From contig WFMF01000196.1 in NCBI GenBank assembly GCA_011033025.1, positions 124,001-188,000 on the forward strand: a DNA stretch of 64,000 nt, written 5' to 3'. Position numbers and translations under genes: made by a program. The DNA is from Beroe forskalii. Lineage: Eukaryota; Ctenophora; Nuda; Beroida; Beroidae. The notes below the pieces were generated by a model that was not told the origin of the DNA, ran no database searches, and worked only from the letters and a program-made list of their open reading frames with translations. Positions 57,210 through 64,000 of the stretch are shown here, piece by piece. Within the stretch, counting starts at the first letter, position 1. Each line of letters begins with the position of its first letter.

Positions 57210-57990
57210 GTTTAAGTTGTGGCACATGCTCTTAATGATTTTATGTCTGAGCATGGGCGGATTTGTTGTTCTTTCTTCGATAACTCGCTGCTATGCTATT
57301 TGAGGATTCAAAGTGAATTTTGATTAAATTTCTCACAAAACTTAATTGTTTTCGCAAAATTTTTTCATTGTTCTTTGATTGAACTGGGGAAGAATTTGGA
57401 ACGCAATTCGTGGCAAATGACTTCATTTCAAATTTAATTTATTAAAGTTTTTATCGGTGCTATTTTTGATATTTATTTTATGACATTATAATTTTTACAT
57501 CCCGGCACATTGCCAGCCCCACCGTGGGTTTCACAACAAAACAAAAAAAAATGGTTTAGCGATGATTTTCAGACAGTTTTACGTTAGAAACAGTCATTCA
57601 TCTTAATTTCATCATAGAAGCATAGAATGAGTAGCTGATTGAAACTTGTATCTTTTGAAAACCCAATACGTAAACGCTTTGCGTCACAACAAAAAATGAT
57701 TTCTGTGCATTATCGTGGAACGATCATAACTCAAGTTGTGGTGGTCAAATCTTAATGATTTTAAAACACCAATTGAGGGAACGAATGGCACTGTATAACG
57801 AATATCCTCGCAAAATCATTTTCAAATTGGATAAAAAGCGGCCGATTTATGGATTTTTAAATCGACACCTTTGCAAAATTTCATGAATATAAAAAAGAAG
57901 AAGGATTTCAAAAATTGGTATCCGGTACAATAAAAGAGTTACTCATATTTAAAGCATTTTTAATAATAATAATAATAATATTATTATTTT
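57210..57990. other. Intronic sequence without recognisable feature
   Basis: Inside the long AP-2 alpha 5' intron. Only a short (AAT)n tract at about 57962-57980 is notable, just before the minisatellite. Confidence 0.5.
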
Positions 57991-57994
57991 AAGG

Positions 57995-60900
57995 TGTTAA
58001 GGAAAAGGAGTGACGTCAAGGTTAAGGAGTGGTATCAAGGATTGTGGAGCGGTGTCAAGGATTGTGGAGCGGACGGTGTCAAGGATAAAGAGTGATTTCA
58101 GAGATTTTGGAGTGGTGTCAAGGATTGTGGAGTGGTGCCCAGGGATAAAGGGTGATGTCAAGAGGATAAAGAGGGTGTCAAAGTTGTAGAGTGATGTCAA
58201 GGATTGTGGAGTGATACCCAGGATTGTTTCGAGTGGAGTCAAGGATAAGGAGTGATGTCAAGGATAAAGAGTGATGTCAAGGAGGTTGGAAAAGAGTGAT
58301 GTCAAGGAGGTTGGAGTGTCAATAAAGGATTGGATAGAGTGATGTCAAGGGATGAAGTGACGTCAAGGAGTGGATTGGTGTCAAAGGATGAAAATGATGT
58401 CAAGGATAAGGAGTGATGTCAAGGATAAAAGTGATGTCAAGGATTTGTGGATTGGTGTCAAGGGATGAAAGCTGTGATGGTGTCAAGGATAAGGTGTAAA
58501 GATGCAAAAGATATGTCAGGATTGTGATGATGCCAAGGATTTGGAGTGGTGTCAAGTTGTGGAAGGATTGTATGTCAAGGATGATGTCAACAATGAGGTG
58601 TCATATCAAGATAATCAAGGATAAGGATTGCAAAGAGAGAAAATGGATTGTGGAGTGATGCCAAAAGGATGGGGAGGAATCTAAGGAGTTTGGAGGGTGT
58701 CAAGGATTGTATGTCAATATAAAAGATGTCCTTATCAAGGATGAAGATAATGTCAAAGGATAAAGTGATGTCAGGATAAAGTGATTTCCAAATTTTGGAT
58801 GTCAAGGACTGTGGAGTGAATTGTCAAGGATAAGGAGTGATCTCAAGGAGTTTGGGATAAGTGGTGTCAAGGATTGTGGAGAGGTGTCAAGGGATAAAAT
58901 CAGATTAAAAGTCAAGGATGAAGAGTGGTGATGTCAAGGATAAGGTGATGTCAAGGATAAAGAGTGAAAGGATTTGGAATTATAGAGTGATGTCAAGGAC
59001 TGTGGAGTGTGTCAAGAATAAGGAGTGGTGTCAAGGATAAGTGGTGTCAGGATAATGATTGGTGGAGAGTGGAAATGATGTAAAGGAGTGATGTCGTGTC
59101 AAAGGACGGGATTGCGTAAAGAGTGATGTCAAAAATAGGTGTGATGTCAAGGATGACAGTGATGTCAAGGATAAAGAGTGATGTCAAGGATTTGATTGGT
59201 GACAAGGATTCTGGAGTGGTGTCAAGGATAAAAGGATAAAGGCGTCAAGGATAGAAGTGATGTCCAAGGATAAGGAGTGATGTCAAGGATTTTGGAGGAA
59301 AGTCGGAGTGGTGTAAAGGATTGCAGAAAAGGATTCTGGATGATGTCAAGGATAAAGTGGTGTCAAGGATTGTGGAGTGGTGTCAAGGATAAAAGTGATG
59401 TCAAAGGATAAGGAGTGGATAAGGTGTGATGTCAAGGATAAAGAGTGATGTCAAGGAGGTTGGAGTGGTGTCAAGGATTGTAGGAGTGATGTCAAGGATT
59501 GTGGATTGGTGTCAAGGATAAAGTAATTCAAGGATAAAGGAATGATGTCAAGGATAGTGATTTCAAAGATTTGTAGGAATTAGTGGTGTCAAGGATTGTA
59601 GAGTGATGTCAAGGACTGGAGTGGTGTCAAGATAAGAGTGGTGTCAAGGATTGTAGAGTGATGTCAAGGATGTTGAAGGATAAAGGAGTGGTGTCAAAGG
59701 ATAAGAGTGGTGTCAAGGAAAGAGTGATGTCAAGACTAAGGGTGATGTCAAGGATAAGAGTGATGTCAAGGATAAAGAGTGATGTCAAGGAGAGTGATGT
59801 CAAAGATAAGAGTGATGTCAAGGATTTGGGAGTGATGTCAAGGATAAAAGTGATGTCAAGGATAAAGGGTGATGTCAAAGGATAAAGTGATGTCAAGGTG
59901 TTTGGGGATAGAAGGATTGTAAAGAGTGATGTCAAGGATAAGGAGTGATGTCAAGGATAAAGAGTGATGTCAAGGAGGTTGGAGTTGTGTCAAGGATTGT
60001 AAGTTGATGTCAAGGATTGTGCAGTGATGCCAAGGATTGTGGAGTGGTGTCAATGATTGTGGAGTGGTGTCAAGGATAAAGAATGATGTCAACAATAAGG
60101 TGTGATGTCAAGGATAACGAGTGATTTCAAGGACTTCGGAGTGGTGTAGAGGATTGTGGAGTGGTATCAAGGATAAAGAGTGATGTCAAGGATAAGGAGT
60201 GATGTCAAGGATAAAGAGTGATGTCAAGGAGGTTGGAGTGGTGTTAAGGATTGTAGAGTGATGTCAAGGATTGTGGATTGGTGTCAAGGATGAAAAGTGA
60301 TGTCAAGGATAAGGAGTGATGTCAAGGATCTGGAGTGATGTCAAGGATTTGGAGAGATGTCAAGGATTGTCAACAATAGAATGATGTCAAGGATAACAGG
60401 ATTTCAAAGGAAGTTGTGGAGTGGTGTCAAGGATAAAAGTGATGTCAAGGATTGGAGTGGTGTCAAGGATAAAGAGTGATGTCAAGGATTTTGGAGTGGT
60501 GTCAAGGATAAAGAGTGATGTCAAGGATTTTGGAGTGGTGTCAAGGAAAAGGAGTGGTGTCAAGGATTAGGAGTGCTGTCAAGGATTTTGGAGTGGTGTC
60601 AAGGATAATAGTGGTGTCAAAGGATTGTAGAGTGGTGTCAAGGATAAAGAGTGTCACGGATTGTAGAGTGGTGTCAAGGATAAGGAGTGGTGTCAAGGAT
60701 AAGGAGTGATGTCAAGGATTGAAGAGTGGTGTCAAGGATAAGAAGTGATGTCAAGGATAAGAAGTGATGTCAAGGATAAAGAGTGATGTCAAGGAGGTTG
60801 GAGTGGTGTCAAGGATTGTAGAGTGATGTCAAGGATTGTGGAGTGGTGTCAAGGATAAAGTGATGTCAAAGGATAAAGGAGTGATGTCAAGGATAAGAGT

Positions 60901-61865
60901 GATGTCAAGGAGTGGTGTCAAGGCTTGGAGTGGTGTCAAGGATTGTAGAGTGATGTCAAGGATTGTGGAGTAGTGTCAAGGATGAAGAGTGATGTCAAGG
61001 ATAAGGAGTGATGTCAAGGATTGTAGAGTGATGTCAAGGATTGTGGAGTGGTGTCAAGGATTGTGGAGTGATGTCAAGGATTGTGGAGTGGTGTCAAGGA
61101 TAAAGAGTGATGTCAAGGTTAATGAGTGGTGTCAAGGATTGTAGAGTGATGTCAATGATTGTAGAGTGATGTCAAGGATTGTAGAGTGATGTGAAGGATT
61201 GTGGAGTGGTGTCAAGGATAATGAGTGATGTCAAGGATTGTAGAGTGATGTCAAGGATTGTGGAGTGATGCCAAGGATTGTGGAGTGGTGTCAAGGATTG
61301 TAGAGTGATGTCAAGGATAAGGAGTGATGTCAAGGAGTTTGGAGTGGTTTCAAGGATTGTGGAGTGATGTCAAGGATTGTGGAGTGATGACAAGGATTGT
61401 TGAGTGGAGTCAAGGATTGTGGAGTTGTGTCAAGGACAAAGCGTGACGTCAAGGATAATGAGTGATGTCAAGGATTGTAGATGGATGTCAAGGACTGTGG
61501 AGAGGTGTCAAGAATCAGGAGTGGTGTCAAGGATAATGAGCGGTGTCAAGGAGTTTGTAGTGGTGTCAAGGATTGTAGAGTGACGTCAAGGATTGTGGAT
61601 TGGTGTCAAGGATGAAGAGTAATGTCAAGGATAAGGAGTGATGTCAAGGATCGTGGAATGGTGTCAAGGATAAAGAGTCAAGGATAAGGAGTGATGTCAA
61701 GGATAAAGAGTGATGTCAAGGATTTGGAGTGCTGTCAAGGATTGTAGAGTGATTTCAAGGAGGTTGGAGTGGTGTCAAGGATTTTGGAGTGGTGTCAGGG
61801 ATAAGGTTTGCTGTCAAGGATAAAGAGTGGTGTCAAGAATTATAGTGGTGTCTGGTGTCAATAAG
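57995..61865 (+). repeat. 3.9-kb minisatellite with 20-bp unit
   Basis: Close to 190 tandem units of the type ggagtgatgtcaaggattgt, with variants ggtgtcaaggataaagagt. Units become cleaner towards the right, and the left end is rich in indels. All open frames across it are artefacts. It lies in the AP-2 alpha 5' intron. Confidence 0.95.
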
Positions 61866-61989
61866 GCAACGTCACTCAACCTGCTTACTGTGACCTACAC
61901 TCTTGTTGCAAAGGCACTTAGGATTTATAGTTTTATGTAGTAAATAGGAGGGGACTAGGACCTAAGTATAACTTTTGGCTGATAACATG

Positions 61990-62870
61990 AACTTAAACAC
62001 AGGTGAAGGTCCAAATTATCATTTATCAAGGATTTGTCCCAGGATCATGGAAGTGTCCCTAGATACCTGGATCAAGGAGTTTGTCCCAAAACTAAGGAGT
62101 TTGTCCCAGAATCAGGGAGTGTCTCAGGATCGAGAAAAATGTCCCAGGATCAAGGAATTTATCCAATGATCAAGGAGAGTGTCCCAAGATGAAGGGGTTC
62201 GTCCTAGGATCAAGGAGAAGGCCCCAGGGTCTAGGAATTTGTCCCAGCATCAACAAGGGTGTACCTTGACCAAGGAAAGTGTCGCAGGATTCAGCAGATC
62301 AGGAGTTTGTCCCAGGATGAAGGAGAGTGTCGCATGAGTCAGGAGAGTGTCCCAAGATCAAGGGAGCTGTCCCAGGATCAAGGAGAGTGCCAAAGATCAA
62401 GGGGTATGCTCCAGGATCAAGGAGTTTGTCCCAGGACCAAGGGGTTTGTTCCACGATCAAGGAGAGTGTTGCAGGATTCAGGAGAGTGCCCCAAGATCAA
62501 GAGGTTTGTCCCAAGTTGAAGGAGAGTGCCCCAAGATCAAGGGGTTCGCCCCAAGGTCAAGGGGAGTGCCCAAGATCAAGGAGTTAATCCCAGAATTAAG
62601 GAGCTTGTCCCAAAATCAAGGAGTTTGTCCAAGAATCAAGCTGAGTGCCTCCAGATCAAGGAAAATTTGCCACAATCAAGGAGAGTGCCCCAGGATCAAG
62701 GAGATCGTACCAGGATCAAGGAGTTTGTCCCAGCTTCCCAGTATCAATGGGTGTGCCCCAGGATCAAGGGGTGCACCCCAGGATCAAGGGATAAGTCCTA
62801 GGATCAAAGTGTGTCCTTGGATGAAGAACTAAAGAAGTTTATTGTGGGATCAAGGGGTTTGTCCATTTTC
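61990..62870 (+). repeat. Second 20-bp minisatellite
   Basis: Units of the type gagtttgtcccaggatcaag, about 40 copies, beginning about 125 bp after the 3.9-kb array. It shares the phrase 'tcaagga' and the 20-bp period with its neighbour but has a different second half. Confidence 0.9.
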
Positions 62871-64000
62871 GTAAAAAAATGTTCAAAAATTTAAAAAACC
62901 CTTGCTGTAGCCCAAAAAAATAATGAATAAAAAATACAGGCCCGCACTACTTTTCCGATTCTTGGGCTAGGTTTTGTTTTCCTTGTTTGTTTGGGCATCA
63001 TCCCCACCCGTCAAAATAGCCGTTGACTTTTGAGCATAAAACAATGCGCACAGGCTTCATGTAAGTAGCCGTTTTCTAATGTAATCATTATTATAAAGGA
63101 TTAAGGCAGTTGAAGCACCGTGCTTAGTGCAACCCAAACGTCGGCTAAAAACGGAGTTGAAATCCCGCGATTTTTTGCAGGGTAGTAGAAAAATAAATTC
63201 CCTCTAGAGAAGCATTATTTTTATTTGAATTTAGGCTTTAGATTTTCCGTAATTAATGCTCAAAGTTGGGAAAGGAATTGCGAAAAACTAGATTTAGTTG
63301 AAGGTTTGATTCACCAGTTGCGCGCGTCGTTATGGTGATGGGTGATTCCGCGAAAAAACTGCATGTGCATTTTAACGAAGAATCTGCCATTTCGTTACTG
63401 TGTACTTTGGAAACGTTTCAACTGTTTTAAGTCATGATTTACGTTTTCAATGGAATTTTCGAATTTGGTTAAAAGTTTACGACAGAAGAATATCATCTCT
63501 AATCTCTTTGTTGGAGACTTGAACATTTTGATCCATTGTAATCAGCGATAATTCTTTTGTATCAAGTTATTTGTAGTTTCGATAGTTATATGCGAGGATT
63601 CGACAGAACTGAAGGAGGAAATTATTATTACTCAAGTTAGAAGTGGGTTTTAAACAGATGAAAATTTGTAAAAATTTGATTTAAATGAGGTTGAATTCAT
63701 ATTTGTTGCCCATCTTTTCTCCGAATCTGAACTTTGGATTATTTATTTATTTAAAATCACAAATAGTATACACAACAAATTATACATTGTCATTTGCCCT
63801 ATATAAAATCATTCATGAAACATGAGGATGCCCCAACCAAAAGATTTGAATAATCATAGTTGAATAAAACATAAACATAGTAAAGCCTAACTTGTTGCAT
63901 ATGCTATGAGTGGGGCGCATGCAGAGTAGTCGAGACTACTCTATGCTGCACAATTACGCCCTCGAAAATCTTAAATCACACAATTGGCTGATTACATAGT
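62871..64000. other. No recognisable feature
   Basis: AT-rich sequence to the window end. I looked for upstream AP-2 alpha exons on the minus strand and did not recognise any. Confidence 0.5.

Noticed and set aside
56706-57254. 182-codon minus-strand frame
   Set aside because: Antisense of the decayed LINE ORF1, which has the recognisable protein on the plus strand.
62259-62832. Repetitive 'QDQGECPRSRG' frames
   Set aside because: 20-bp minisatellite read in three frames.

Overview
The window is eukaryotic nuclear DNA, most likely from a non-vertebrate metazoan. The genes are split into many short exons with GT-AG introns. They include PLK4, an AP-2 alpha adaptin, a CENP-A-like histone H3 and an ERG4/ERG24 sterol-reductase-family membrane protein. 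Non-LTR retrotransposons, small inverted-repeat DNA transposons, minisatellites, a eukaryotic tRNA-Gly(UCC) and a short stretch of CCCTAA-like telomeric repeats fill the rest. No bacterial operon, CRISPR array or viral gene set is visible.

Layout, left to right. 1-200: tail of a degenerate minisatellite. 371 to about 4930: a 1.64-1.66 kb segment repeated three times, carrying a TA-flanked inverted-repeat transposon with a transposase-like fragment and long perfect palindromes. 6895-16097 (+): ten exons of a divergent sterol-reductase-family protein whose 5.8 kb second intron is full of transposons and a minisatellite. 18955-19641 (-): two exons of a paired C2H2 zinc-finger protein. 24206-31487 (-): thirteen exons of PLK4, from the kinase C-lobe to the last polo box; the kinase N-lobe is absent and the first visible exon has a frameshift. 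27324-27395 (-): tRNA-Gly in a PLK4 intron. 32860-37493 (+): a nearly intact CR1/L2-like LINE with a canonical -1 slippery site at its ORF1/ORF2 junction. 37.7-40.2 kb: a cluster of very small GC-rich palindromic transposons with clean target-site duplications, plus telomere-like repeats. 41.2-42.0 kb: 30-bp minisatellite. 42067-44194 (-): an intron-containing histone H3 variant with CENP-A (cenH3) hallmarks. 45803-55471 (-): AP-2 alpha from late trunk to the end of the ear; its 5' exons lie beyond the window. Inside it are a small opposite-strand zinc-finger/UBA-like gene (49648-50062, +) and a possible alternative first exon (51070-51330, -). 56.2-57.2 kb: decayed LINE ORF1. 58.0-61.9 and 62.0-62.9 kb: two 20-bp minisatellites.

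Functionally, PLK4 (centriole duplication) and the cenH3 candidate (kinetochore specification) are neighbours on the same strand, and AP-2 alpha is a clathrin-adaptor subunit. No operon-like co-regulation can be claimed. Exon boundaries below were worked out by hand from reading frame, splice sites and remembered family sequence; no database search was run.
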